A stretch of 60,247 bases of DNA from NCBI GenBank assembly GCA_026415195.1, contig JAOAHO010000012.1:1-60247 (forward strand), read 5' to 3'. This document shows positions 29,302 through 36,764 of the stretch, piece by piece. Both the position numbers and the translations under genes were made by a program. This DNA comes from Bacteroidia bacterium (lineage in GTDB: Bacteria > Bacteroidota > Bacteroidia > B-17B0 > Aurantibacillaceae). The first letter of the stretch is position 1, and each line of letters begins with the position of its first letter. The notes beneath the pieces were generated by a model. That model made no database searches and was not told where the DNA came from. It saw only the letters and a program-made list of their open reading frames with translations.

Positions 29302-30179
29302 TTTGCTTTTAATTTTAAATTAATCAGATACAATCCCAAAATAATCAAAATTCCCGACATGATTTTAACGGGCGTAAGATGGTCTTTCCCCATCGCCACT
29401 GCAATAATTCCCGCCAGTAAGGGCTGCAGGTAAATATAGGCGCTTACGGTTTCGGGCGTGTGTATTTTTAATCCATATAAATTAAACAAGTATGCAAAAA
29501 AAGTGGTCATCACCACCACAAAAAATAAGGCAAACCAGGCCATAGGGGTGAAAGCGGCATAATTTACATGCAAGGTTTGATAGAAAGTAAAAGGAGCATA
29601 TATCATAAAGCCGAAAACAAACAGCCACTTCATCACCCAAACGGGATGGTGTGACTGAAAAAGTTTACGGCTCTTCACAATAAAAAGCGCCCACGAAGAA
29701 GAATTAACTAAGGTCATGACATCTCCGGCCCATGTATCGCTGCCAAAGGAAAAATCACCGCGAAAACTGATCAACGACATAGCCCCGATGACGCATGAAG
29801 CCAATCCTGCCCACTGTGCCCAACCTTTTACCAATGCCGTCGAAAATAAAAAAACCAAAACAGGATTGGACACCATGATGATGGCAGAATTGATGGGTGT
29901 GGTGTGGCTTAATCCCCAAATAAAGAAAACCTGGTTGATCACCACTCCGGGCAACGACAGTATGAATAACTGCTTCAGTATTTTCTTGTCGTATTTTACG
30001 CATTGCTTTACCAACAAAAATTCCAATAACAAAAACAAAATTGCCGCACCTCCTATCCTGAGCAATACCATCTCAAACGGGCCAATATAATCAGGCATGG
30101 CTTCCTTCACCATGGAATAATTAAAGGCATAAATCACCTGCGCCACCAACAGATAAATATGCCCCCAAAAAGCCGTCAT
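29298..30179 (-). CDS. EamA-family (drug/metabolite superfamily) transporter
   Basis: A 293-residue membrane protein with ten hydrophobic segments in two EamA repeats. The first is residues ~5-135 and the second ~150-290, ending PVKIMSGILIILGLYLI. Members export metabolites or take up sugars and amino acids; no substrate can be given. It is first in the minus-strand run, and its ATG is two bases downstream of a terminator-like hairpin. Confidence 0.9.
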   Translation of the reverse strand: MTAFWGHIYLLVAQVIYAFNYSMVKEAMPDYIGPFEMVLLRIGGAAILFLLLEFLLVKQCVKYDKKILKQLFILSLPGVVINQVFFIWGLSHTTPINSAIIMVSNPVLVFLFSTALVKGWAQWAGLASCVIGAMSLISFRGDFSFGSDTWAGDVMTLVNSSSWALFIVKSRKLFQSHHPVWVMKWLFVFGFMIYAPFTFYQTLHVNYAAFTPMAWFALFFVVVMTTFFAYLFNLYGLKIHTPETVSAYIYLQPLLAGIIAVAMGKDHLTPVKIMSGILIILGLYLINLKLKAK

Positions 30180-30181
30180 GA

Positions 30182-30208
30182 AAAAAACGGGGCAAAATTC
30201 CGTTTTTT
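30182..30208 (-). promoter_or_regulatory. terminator-like hairpin immediately upstream of the EamA start
   Basis: AAAAAACGG (30182-30190) and CCGTTTTTT (30200-30208) form a perfect 9-bp inverted repeat with a 9-base loop. Read on the minus strand it is a stem followed by a T run, placed directly before the ATG at 30179. It could act as an attenuator or could stop read-through from outside. Confidence 0.45.
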
Positions 30209-30271
30209 AAGGGATATTGCAAAATAAATAATAAATATTTTTTATTTATTTTTATATTTCAGTTAATTTCG

Positions 30272-30279
30272 TATTTTTG
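30272..30279 (+). promoter_or_regulatory. Bacteroidota -7 box at the BtuF-like gene
   Basis: TATTTTTG is an exact TAnnTTTG match only 3 bases before the ATG at 30283. If used, transcription would start at or inside the start codon, giving a leaderless or nearly leaderless mRNA. Confidence 0.35.
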
Positions 30280-30282
30280 CTC

Positions 30283-31056
30283 ATGCCTGTTATTGAGACC
30301 AAAGACATTCTAAAAGCGGCTAACGGGAGAATTTTTAAGAGAATTGTTTCCTTGGTACCCTCGTTTTCCTGTACGCTTTATGAAATGAGCGAGGGTTTGT
30401 TGCCCGTTGGTATTACAAAGTTTTGCAACAGGCCTGAAATGATGTTCAGGACGGTACCCAGAGTTGGAGGAACGAAAAACATTCATGTGGATAAAATTCT
30501 TTCCCTTTCCCCCGATTTGGTTTTGACTTCCAGGGAAGAGAACATACGCGAACAGGTGGAAGCCCTTGCCCAACACACTAATGTCTGGCTCACCGACATC
30601 AAAACAATACCGGAAATGATGGAGTGGCTTGAAAAAACTATTACGATTACGGGATATGAAGGCAAAGGGAGAGAAATCTACAAAAACCTGGAGTTCACGC
30701 TTAATAAAATAAAAAACAAATTAGCAGGCAAGACAGTCGTTTATTTTATTTGGAAAGAACCCTGGATGAGTGTGGGATGCGATACGTTTATTCATGCCAT
30801 CCTCGAACATTTAGGGATGAAAAATTTGTTCGGAGGGCACACCAGGTATCCGTCCGCCACACCCGAGGAAGTTAAGCAACTCAAGCCCGATTACATTTTC
30901 CTTTCTTCGGAGCCCTACCCTTTCAAACCAAAGGATGCCGAAGAATGGCAGCCATTCTTCAACGACAGTAAGGTAATGTATGTACAGGGCGAAATTTTTT
31001 CATGGTACGGCAGTGCTTTGCTCGATTGGAACAAAGTTGATTTTGAAAAGTTTTAG
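30283..31056 (+). CDS. BtuF-like helical-backbone metal/cobalamin receptor without signal peptide
   Basis: A 257-residue protein with the periplasmic binding fold of the BtuF/FepB class. Motifs are RIVSLVPSFSCTLYEM at residue ~19, VPRVGGTKNIHVDKILSLSPDLVLTS in the first lobe, and LKPDYIFLSSEPYPF in the second. The family captures cobalamin or iron chelates for ABC import. No signal peptide or lipobox is visible before residue 20, so the protein looks cytoplasmic unless the start is misplaced. The ATG at 30283 is preferred to the TTG at 30277, which lies within the promoter box. No ABC permease or ATPase lies next to it. Confidence 0.82.
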   Translation: MPVIETKDILKAANGRIFKRIVSLVPSFSCTLYEMSEGLLPVGITKFCNRPEMMFRTVPRVGGTKNIHVDKILSLSPDLVLTSREENIREQVEALAQHTNVWLTDIKTIPEMMEWLEKTITITGYEGKGREIYKNLEFTLNKIKNKLAGKTVVYFIWKEPWMSVGCDTFIHAILEHLGMKNLFGGHTRYPSATPEEVKQLKPDYIFLSSEPYPFKPKDAEEWQPFFNDSKVMYVQGEIFSWYGSALLDWNKVDFEKF

Positions 31057-31120
31057 TTACAATGCCAAATCATTCTGATTAGTTTTATAAACGATAATTT
31101 CATTTATTTGTAAATCGTAT

Positions 31121-32374
31121 ATGAGCACTTTATTAATTACTGTTTTCATTACCACATACTTTTTCATCATCATAGAAGACAAAATAAAAATCTCCAAATC
31201 TGCCATTGCCTTGACGGGCGGCATATTAATGTGGCTTATAATATTTCTCGAACAAGGGCAAGACTTACCCATGGAAGGAATATATCATGCCTTGGAAGAA
31301 ATAGCATCAGTTTTGTTCTTCTTATTAGGTGCCATGACCACTGTGGAAGTTATCGACATCCATGGCGGCTTTGAATACATCACACAGAAGATATCGCGCC
31401 TCAGGCCGTCGGCTTTGTTTTTTTGGATATCCATGTTGGCCTTTATCCTTTCTTCATTTCTGGACAACCTGACCACCACCGTGTTGATGGCTTCATTGCT
31501 CTCGAAAACCGTGAGCAGCGATGCCATGCGAAAATACACGCTGGCGTGTGTGGTTCCGGCAGCCAATGCCGGAGGAGTATTCAGCCCTATTGGGGATGTG
31601 ACCAGCACCATGTTGTGGATTTCGGAACGGCTGAGTTCCATGCACATGATCCTGACGCTGATCATCCCATCATTGGTATGTTTTTTTGTACCTTACTTAT
31701 ATACACGCCGCATCGGAAAGAAAAACAAATGGTGGAATGAACAAATCAAACCAAATTCCCTGAAAGAAAAGAATAATTCGTCGTTATTTATTCTGATTTT
31801 CGGCATTTTCATGTTGCTCACCTCTCCCATATTAAAAACCACGGCCGGCTTACCTCCTTTTGCAGGAATGTTGTTGGGCTTGGGAACCATGTGGGTAATT
31901 TCGGAAATCATCGAAAGAAGGAGGCCCGAAATGAAAAACACCGTGGCTAACGCCCTGGCCAGGATAGATACACCGGGTATTCTTTTCTTTTTCGGTATTC
32001 TTATGGCAGTTTCGGCGCTGGGCTACATCGGCACCCTAAGAGAATTTTCCGAGGGCCTGAGCCGGGTATTTTCCGATTACAGGGTTTTGCATTTTTTCAC
32101 GGGAATCATTTCGGCTGTTCTGGATAACGTTCCATTGGTAGCCGGATTGATGGAAATGTACCCACTGGAAATGTACCCTACCGATCATGCTTTCTGGAAC
32201 CTGTTGTGCTATTCATCCGGAACCGGCGGCAGTTTATTGATCATCGGTTCGGCAGCAGGAGTTATCGCCATGAATTCAGAAAAAATTTCTTTTACCTGGT
32301 ATTTAAAACACATGACCTTTCCGATATTTTTAGGTTACCTTGCCGGCTACCTGATGCTTATTTTTATGATTTAA
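31121..32374 (+). CDS. nhaD: NhaD-type sodium/proton antiporter
   Basis: A 417-residue ion transporter with about 11-12 membrane spans. Family landmarks are FLLGAMTTVEVIDIHGGF, SSFLDNLTTTVLMASLL, and VVPAANAGGVFSPIGDVTS, the substrate-binding hairpin of the ArsB/NhaD superfamily. A second set near the C-terminus contains AVLDNVPLVAG and GSAAGVIAM. It exchanges internal sodium for external protons. The gene starts 64 bases after the BtuF-like gene and ends before a hairpin followed by a T-rich tract at 32453-32500. Confidence 0.95.
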   Translation: MSTLLITVFITTYFFIIIEDKIKISKSAIALTGGILMWLIIFLEQGQDLPMEGIYHALEEIASVLFFLLGAMTTVEVIDIHGGFEYITQKISRLRPSALFFWISMLAFILSSFLDNLTTTVLMASLLSKTVSSDAMRKYTLACVVPAANAGGVFSPIGDVTSTMLWISERLSSMHMILTLIIPSLVCFFVPYLYTRRIGKKNKWWNEQIKPNSLKEKNNSSLFILIFGIFMLLTSPILKTTAGLPPFAGMLLGLGTMWVISEIIERRRPEMKNTVANALARIDTPGILFFFGILMAVSALGYIGTLREFSEGLSRVFSDYRVLHFFTGIISAVLDNVPLVAGLMEMYPLEMYPTDHAFWNLLCYSSGTGGSLLIIGSAAGVIAMNSEKISFTWYLKHMTFPIFLGYLAGYLMLIFMI

Positions 32375-32452
32375 AAAATAAAATATTTTAAAAAATGTTG
32401 TTGGTGTAAAAAAAAATTAAGTTATTGATTTTCAATTAAATACTTTAAATTC

Positions 32453-32491
32453 ATCCGTGAAATTTTATAAATGAATATATAAATTTTCACG
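32453..32491. repeat. 39-bp imperfect-palindrome repeat, copy A (also a likely nhaD terminator)
   Basis: This copy matches copy B (33764-33802) at 37 of 39 bases in direct orientation. Each copy is also a near-perfect inverted repeat with outer arms CCGTGAAA and TTTCACGG in this copy. On the plus strand it is followed by a T-rich stretch, so it can terminate nhaD. It abuts the 3' end of the ATPase gene. Confidence 0.85.
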
Positions 32492-32492
32492 G

Positions 32493-33677
32493 TTATTTAT
32501 TTTTATTTTTTATTAAATCAGGTAAATAATGACGAATGAAGCGTGCGATTGAACAAACCTTGATGTTTTTAATTTCATAATCTTCACCATCAGGTTTGAT
32601 AATAAAATTAAACGGGGTTTTCAGATCCTCCGCTGATTGAAAAAAACCTTTTGGAACATCAGGTGCATTGCTGAGTTTGATTTCCACCGAACACCAGGGC
32701 TTGTTTCCTAATACCAGAACCAAATCTGCTTCGGCGCCGTGATGTGTACGGTAATAATAAGGTTCCAGGCCACGCGGAGCATGTTGAATGATTTGTTCAA
32801 TCACAAATCCCTCCCAGGAATATCCTGAATAAATATGACCTTGTAAATCCTCATAAGAATGAATACGATGCATAAAATGTAACAACCCGCTGTCTCTGAA
32901 ATAAACCTTTGGGCTTTTTACAATCCTCTTATGAATATTCATAAACCAAGGATGAAGGCGACGGATGAGATAAGCAGCTTCCATAAAATCCACATAACGT
33001 ACTGCCGTTGCCCGGCTAATGCCCAACGACTTTGCCAACATTTCATAATTCAGTATTTGCCCGTGAATACCCGAAAGCATTTGCCAAATTTTCCTTACCG
33101 TAAAAGGAGATAAGCGTTCATTCATCAGTATGGTGACATCCCTTTCAACGAAAGTCCTCTCGTAATTTTCCATCCAATCATGCCATGCTTTTTCGCTCTT
33201 ACGCATTAGGGGTTCCGGATACCCGCCCCTGAACCACAATTTTTTTAAATCAATGCGTGAAGCGGCAACTTCGGTATAATTAATCCCTGATAATTCAACA
33301 TAAGCCGCGCGGCCCGCTAACGATTGAGAGATATTCTTATATAAAAACGGTGATATCGAACCTAACAATATAAACCTTCCCGGCTTTTTGTACATATCCA
33401 CCACCGGGCGTAAGATGGAAAACAATTCAGGCATGGTTTGTGCTTCATCAATCACAATTAGTTTATCTTTGTTTTGTTTGAAAAACGTCTCGGCATCATC
33501 CAGTTTTCTTCTATCAGAGGGGAGTTCCAAATCAAAATATATCGCCTTTTTCTTTTTGGTTTTGGCAATATGAACTGCCAGGGTGGATTTCCCGATTTGA
33601 CGTGCACCGGTTATTACCACCACGGGAAATTGCTTCATTAATTCTTCAACCCTTTTTGTCAATGATCGGCGTAACAT
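32493..33677 (-). CDS. AAA ATPase with DUF4143 nuclease-like C-terminal domain
   Basis: A 394-residue protein. Walker A is GARQIGKST at residues 24-32, Walker B is LIVIDEAQ with Asp77 and Glu78, and sensor-like ILLGSISP follows. A winged-helix segment lies at ~200-245 (LAKSLGISRATAVRYVDFMEAA). The C-terminal DUF4143 domain has a PD-(D/E)XK-like core, GAEADLVL...SVEIKLS. Such proteins are common in bacteria and archaea, and their role is unsettled. I set the start at the ATG at 33677: the TTG further upstream falls in the promoter box at 33693-33700. The gene is bracketed by 39-bp repeats, which suggests it was acquired as a unit. Confidence 0.86.
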   Translation of the reverse strand: MLRRSLTKRVEELMKQFPVVVITGARQIGKSTLAVHIAKTKKKKAIYFDLELPSDRRKLDDAETFFKQNKDKLIVIDEAQTMPELFSILRPVVDMYKKPGRFILLGSISPFLYKNISQSLAGRAAYVELSGINYTEVAASRIDLKKLWFRGGYPEPLMRKSEKAWHDWMENYERTFVERDVTILMNERLSPFTVRKIWQMLSGIHGQILNYEMLAKSLGISRATAVRYVDFMEAAYLIRRLHPWFMNIHKRIVKSPKVYFRDSGLLHFMHRIHSYEDLQGHIYSGYSWEGFVIEQIIQHAPRGLEPYYYRTHHGAEADLVLVLGNKPWCSVEIKLSNAPDVPKGFFQSAEDLKTPFNFIIKPDGEDYEIKNIKVCSIARFIRHYLPDLIKNKNK

Positions 33678-33692
33678 ATTTAAATATAAATA

Positions 33693-33700
33693 CAAATATA
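33693..33700 (-). promoter_or_regulatory. Bacteroidota -7 box of the AAA ATPase gene
   Basis: TATATTTG on the minus strand, an exact TAnnTTTG match ending 15 bases before the ATG at 33677. Confidence 0.5.
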
Positions 33701-33763
33701 TTTAATATTTTTAAATTGTAATATTCTTTATATTATTGATTATCAAATATTTATATTTTTTTA

Positions 33764-33802
33764 ATCCGTGAAATTTTATAAATAGATATATAAATTTTCA
33801 CG
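33764..33802. repeat. 39-bp imperfect-palindrome repeat, copy B
   Basis: Differs from copy A at two adjacent central bases (GA versus AG). Its arms are CGTGAAA/TTTCACG; the outermost C-G pair of copy A is lost. It lies between the ATPase promoter and the Rieske gene promoter, so the two copies bracket exactly one gene. Confidence 0.85.
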
Positions 33803-33858
33803 TATAAAAATTCAGCATTATTTTGATTAAAATCAAAAAAAAACAGGCTACAAATATT

Positions 33859-33866
33859 TATATTTG
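33859..33866 (+). promoter_or_regulatory. Bacteroidota -7 box of the Rieske oxygenase gene
   Basis: TATATTTG, an exact TAnnTTTG match 19 bases before the ATG at 33886. It lies downstream of the longer frame's first possible start at 33823, arguing against that start. Confidence 0.5.
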
Positions 33867-33885
33867 TATCACAACTGTTTTTCCA

Positions 33886-34971
33886 ATGCCTCAATTTCAA
33901 ATTCACCCCGATATTACCGAAGCCCAAACGCTTCCAACCGACTTTTATACCTCTCCGGATTACTTTAAAAAAGCTGAATCAAAAATTTTTGAACATGCAT
34001 GGCATTTTCTTTCCGATACCGGAAATCTGAATGAAAAAGTGAATGCTTATCCCTTTATTCTGATGCCCGGATTTTTGAATGAACCGCTTGTTTTAACAAA
34101 AGATAAAAATAACCAAATCCATTGCCTTTCCAACGTATGCACGCATAGGGGAAACCTCATTGCATACCAACCCTGCAAAGCGCATGTCCTTGTGTGCAAA
34201 TACCACGGAAGAAGATTTTCGCTTGATGGCACTTTCGAGTTTATGCCCGAATTCAAAGAAGTAAAAAACTTCCCATCACCTTCCGATCATCTCCATAAAC
34301 TTACCCTGAAAAAATGGGGAAATTTTTTGTTTACTTCCCTTACAGAAAATATTCCATTCGAAAAAATGTATGGAGAAATGATAAGTCGGATGGAATGGTA
34401 TCCGATAGACAAGCTAACATTCAGGCCTGATCTGTCCAGAGAATATCAGGTGAATGCACATTGGGCATTGTATTGCGAAAATTATCTGGAAGGTTTTCAT
34501 ATTCCTTTTGTACATCCCGGATTAAATCAGGTGCTGGATTTCAGCAATTACACCACAGAAATCTTTCGTTATTCAAATGTGCAAATTGGAATTGCAAAGG
34601 AAAACGAAATTTTCCTTGAAATTCCTCCGACTTCACCCGATCACGGAAAAAAAATTGCAGCTTATTATTTTTGGGTCTTTCCTAATCAGATGTTCAATTT
34701 TTATCCATGGGGAATATCAGTGAACGTAGTGGAACCGCTTACGATTTCAAAGACCAAAGTACGCTTTCTTACTTATGTTTTCGATGAAAGCAAACTACAA
34801 AGCGGAGCCGGTAAAGACCTTCACAAAGTTGAAATGGAAGATGAAGAAGTGGTAGAAAACGTACAGATTGGAATACGTTCGCGCTTTTACAGACACGGAA
34901 GATTTTCTGCTTCCCGTGAACAGGGAACCCATCATTTTCATCAGCTGCTGGCAGAATTCATGAACCAGTGA
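33886..34971 (+). CDS. Rieske non-heme iron oxygenase, alpha subunit type
   Basis: A 361-residue protein from the ATG at 33886. The Rieske 2Fe-2S ligands are Cys85 and His87 (NVCTHRG) and Cys104 and His107 (VCKYHGR). The catalytic domain has the mononuclear iron motif ENYLEGFHIPFVH with His205 and His210. Such enzymes hydroxylate aromatic rings, choline- or carnitine-like amines, or similar small molecules with an external reductase. The substrate is unknown, and no ferredoxin or reductase gene is adjacent. A hairpin with a T run follows the stop. Confidence 0.9.
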   Translation: MPQFQIHPDITEAQTLPTDFYTSPDYFKKAESKIFEHAWHFLSDTGNLNEKVNAYPFILMPGFLNEPLVLTKDKNNQIHCLSNVCTHRGNLIAYQPCKAHVLVCKYHGRRFSLDGTFEFMPEFKEVKNFPSPSDHLHKLTLKKWGNFLFTSLTENIPFEKMYGEMISRMEWYPIDKLTFRPDLSREYQVNAHWALYCENYLEGFHIPFVHPGLNQVLDFSNYTTEIFRYSNVQIGIAKENEIFLEIPPTSPDHGKKIAAYYFWVFPNQMFNFYPWGISVNVVEPLTISKTKVRFLTYVFDESKLQSGAGKDLHKVEMEDEEVVENVQIGIRSRFYRHGRFSASREQGTHHFHQLLAEFMNQ

Positions 34972-34985
34972 GCATCATTCTAAAT

Positions 34986-35014
34986 AAATTTCTTTTTTAA
35001 TTGGAAATTTTTTT
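34986..35014 (+). terminator. putative intrinsic terminator after the Rieske gene
   Basis: AAATTTC (34986-34992) and GAAATTT (35004-35010) pair as a 7-bp AT-rich stem and run into seven T residues (35008-35014). The stem is weak in GC, so efficiency is uncertain. Confidence 0.5.
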
Positions 35015-35056
35015 GATCTCTCCCGAATAAAAAACCTCATTTACAAAAAATAAAGT

Positions 35057-35605
35057 TTATGAACTCCGGGTTTTGTATTTTAATGCCGGATTTCCTTTAT
35101 AAATTCCATCTTCTTCTGCAATACCCGAAAAAACACATCCTGCCATTAGCACTGCATTTGCTTTCAGATGAGAACCGGGCAAAACTATACTGCCCGCCCC
35201 CACCCAAACTCCGTCTTCAATAATTATTTTTTGAATAATTAAATCAAATGTTTTCGATTTGTAATTATGATTTCCACATAACAAATAGGCCCTCTGTGAA
35301 ATACAAACATGGCTTCCGATTTTCACATCATCCAGATTATCTATGCGAACATCTTCACCAATCCAACAATAATCTCCTACCATTAATTTCCATGGATATT
35401 TAATATAGACATAAGGTTTTATCACAACTCCCTTCCCTATTTTCGCACCGAATAATTTCAATAAAAAACGCTTGGGTGCATAAAAAGGAAACGACGAACT
35501 AAAAATGAATGCATTTACCATATACCACAACCCCCTCACAATAATATTTTTTCCGGGATGGTAACAACTATTATCAAATTTGCTTAAATCAATTTTTGAT
35601 TTCAT
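35057..35605 (-). CDS. WcaF-like sugar O-acetyltransferase
   Basis: A 182-residue left-handed beta-helix acetyltransferase. The hexapeptide turns are visible from residue ~70 (IKPYVYIKYPWKLMVGDYCWIGEDV), with the acetyl-CoA site residues in CGNHNY and the closing VWVGAGSIVLPGS. The N-terminal HPGKNIIVRGLWY is shared with the colanic-acid enzyme WcaF. It would acetylate a sugar of the surface polysaccharide made by this cluster. It overlaps the glycosyltransferase gene by 17 bases and is the last gene of the minus-strand polysaccharide run. Confidence 0.88.
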   Translation of the reverse strand: MKSKIDLSKFDNSCYHPGKNIIVRGLWYMVNAFIFSSSFPFYAPKRFLLKLFGAKIGKGVVIKPYVYIKYPWKLMVGDYCWIGEDVRIDNLDDVKIGSHVCISQRAYLLCGNHNYKSKTFDLIIQKIIIEDGVWVGAGSIVLPGSHLKANAVLMAGCVFSGIAEEDGIYKGNPALKYKTRSS

Positions 35606-36764
35606 CGAAAAATAAGTTTAAATAATCTCTTTTTGTTTTTTCCCTATCAATGGCTCTGTGTATAAAATCTTGTGCTCCTTTGCACCACATTCTCCACTCG
35701 TAAAGTTCCATTTCCGCAAATTGAATAATAGCTTTTAAGAATTTATCTTTTTGACTAAGCGGAAACTCCATTCCGGCCTTGAATATTTCCAATCCTATCC
35801 ATGGTGTTTGGTCTGAAATTAAAACCGGCCTTGCACATAACATGCTTTCCACTATGGCATGGCCGAAATTTTCATTGGCACTGGGCAGAAAAAGCAAATG
35901 ATAATCAGCAATAATTTCGGCAGTTTTTTCAAGCGGTACAGAACCTTTAAAACTTACTTTGATGTGGCCGGGCATTTGACTGGCAATGATTTTACATTTT
36001 TCAACATAAGCCATGTCTTCTTCATTTCCATAAAGATCATATTCTATTTTAATGTTCTCCGGAACTCCCTTCAATATTTCCAATGCATAATCAGCTTTTT
36101 TTATGGGAGAAATACGGGAAAGAAAAAACATTTTCAGTTGCCCCTTGTTTTTTTTAATTTCTTTAATAACAGGAATTATAAAATTTACATTGGGTACTAC
36201 CTTTACAACGGAATTGGATAAATGCTTTTTTATGTTTTGCTGTTCTATGGTATTGGTGGCGTGGAAAGTAACTTTTTTAAACCAACCAGTTAACTTTAAA
36301 AAGCACAAAAAAGCCTTTTTCTTTAGTGATTTAATGCGCATGCTGTTTTCATCCAACATACCGCGCGTAGCCAGAACAAGGCGCAAATCGGGAAAACGAA
36401 TGGAAATTATACGAACGGGGTACCACGTATATTTCAAGCTCCAGAAATTATTAAAGTAAACCGCATTGGGTTTTACAAGGTGAATGATTTCTGTCAGATT
36501 TTTGAACTTAAATGTATGATCATGATAAAACAAACGGATATTTTTTTTATAATTAGTCCATTCATTAAGTATTACACCCTGATATTTGATACCGGTAATG
36601 ACATCTTTTGCAGGAGTGAAAATGTATATTTCACATTCATCCTTTAACAATTCACACAATCCAGATAACGACCTCACTGGTCCTCCGGCACTCGTGCCCG
36701 GCAAATACCAAGGGGTTATGACTAACAGCTTTTTCAAAGGTTTAAGTTGTTCTTTTCCAACCAT
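35589..36764 (-). CDS. family 4 glycosyltransferase
   Basis: A 391-residue GT-B fold enzyme. The N-terminal loop PWYLPGTSAGGPVRSL is typical of GT4 proteins. The C-terminal half has FFLSRISPIKKADY, KVSFKGSVPLEKTAEI, and the nucleotide-sugar site LLFLPSANENFGHAIVESML with its E-x7-E pair. The start is put at the ATG at 36764 rather than the one 72 bases upstream: it leaves a 31-base overlap with asnB and gives the usual short lead into the first strand. It probably adds a sugar to a surface polysaccharide; the specificity is unknown. Confidence 0.86.
   Translation of the reverse strand: MVGKEQLKPLKKLLVITPWYLPGTSAGGPVRSLSGLCELLKDECEIYIFTPAKDVITGIKYQGVILNEWTNYKKNIRLFYHDHTFKFKNLTEIIHLVKPNAVYFNNFWSLKYTWYPVRIISIRFPDLRLVLATRGMLDENSMRIKSLKKKAFLCFLKLTGWFKKVTFHATNTIEQQNIKKHLSNSVVKVVPNVNFIIPVIKEIKKNKGQLKMFFLSRISPIKKADYALEILKGVPENIKIEYDLYGNEEDMAYVEKCKIIASQMPGHIKVSFKGSVPLEKTAEIIADYHLLFLPSANENFGHAIVESMLCARPVLISDQTPWIGLEIFKAGMEFPLSQKDKFLKAIIQFAEMELYEWRMWCKGAQDFIHRAIDREKTKRDYLNLFFDEIKN

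Noticed and set aside
33823-33885. upstream extension of the Rieske protein
   Set aside because: An exact -7 promoter box lies within this stretch, and the ATG at 33886 gives a normal N-terminus.
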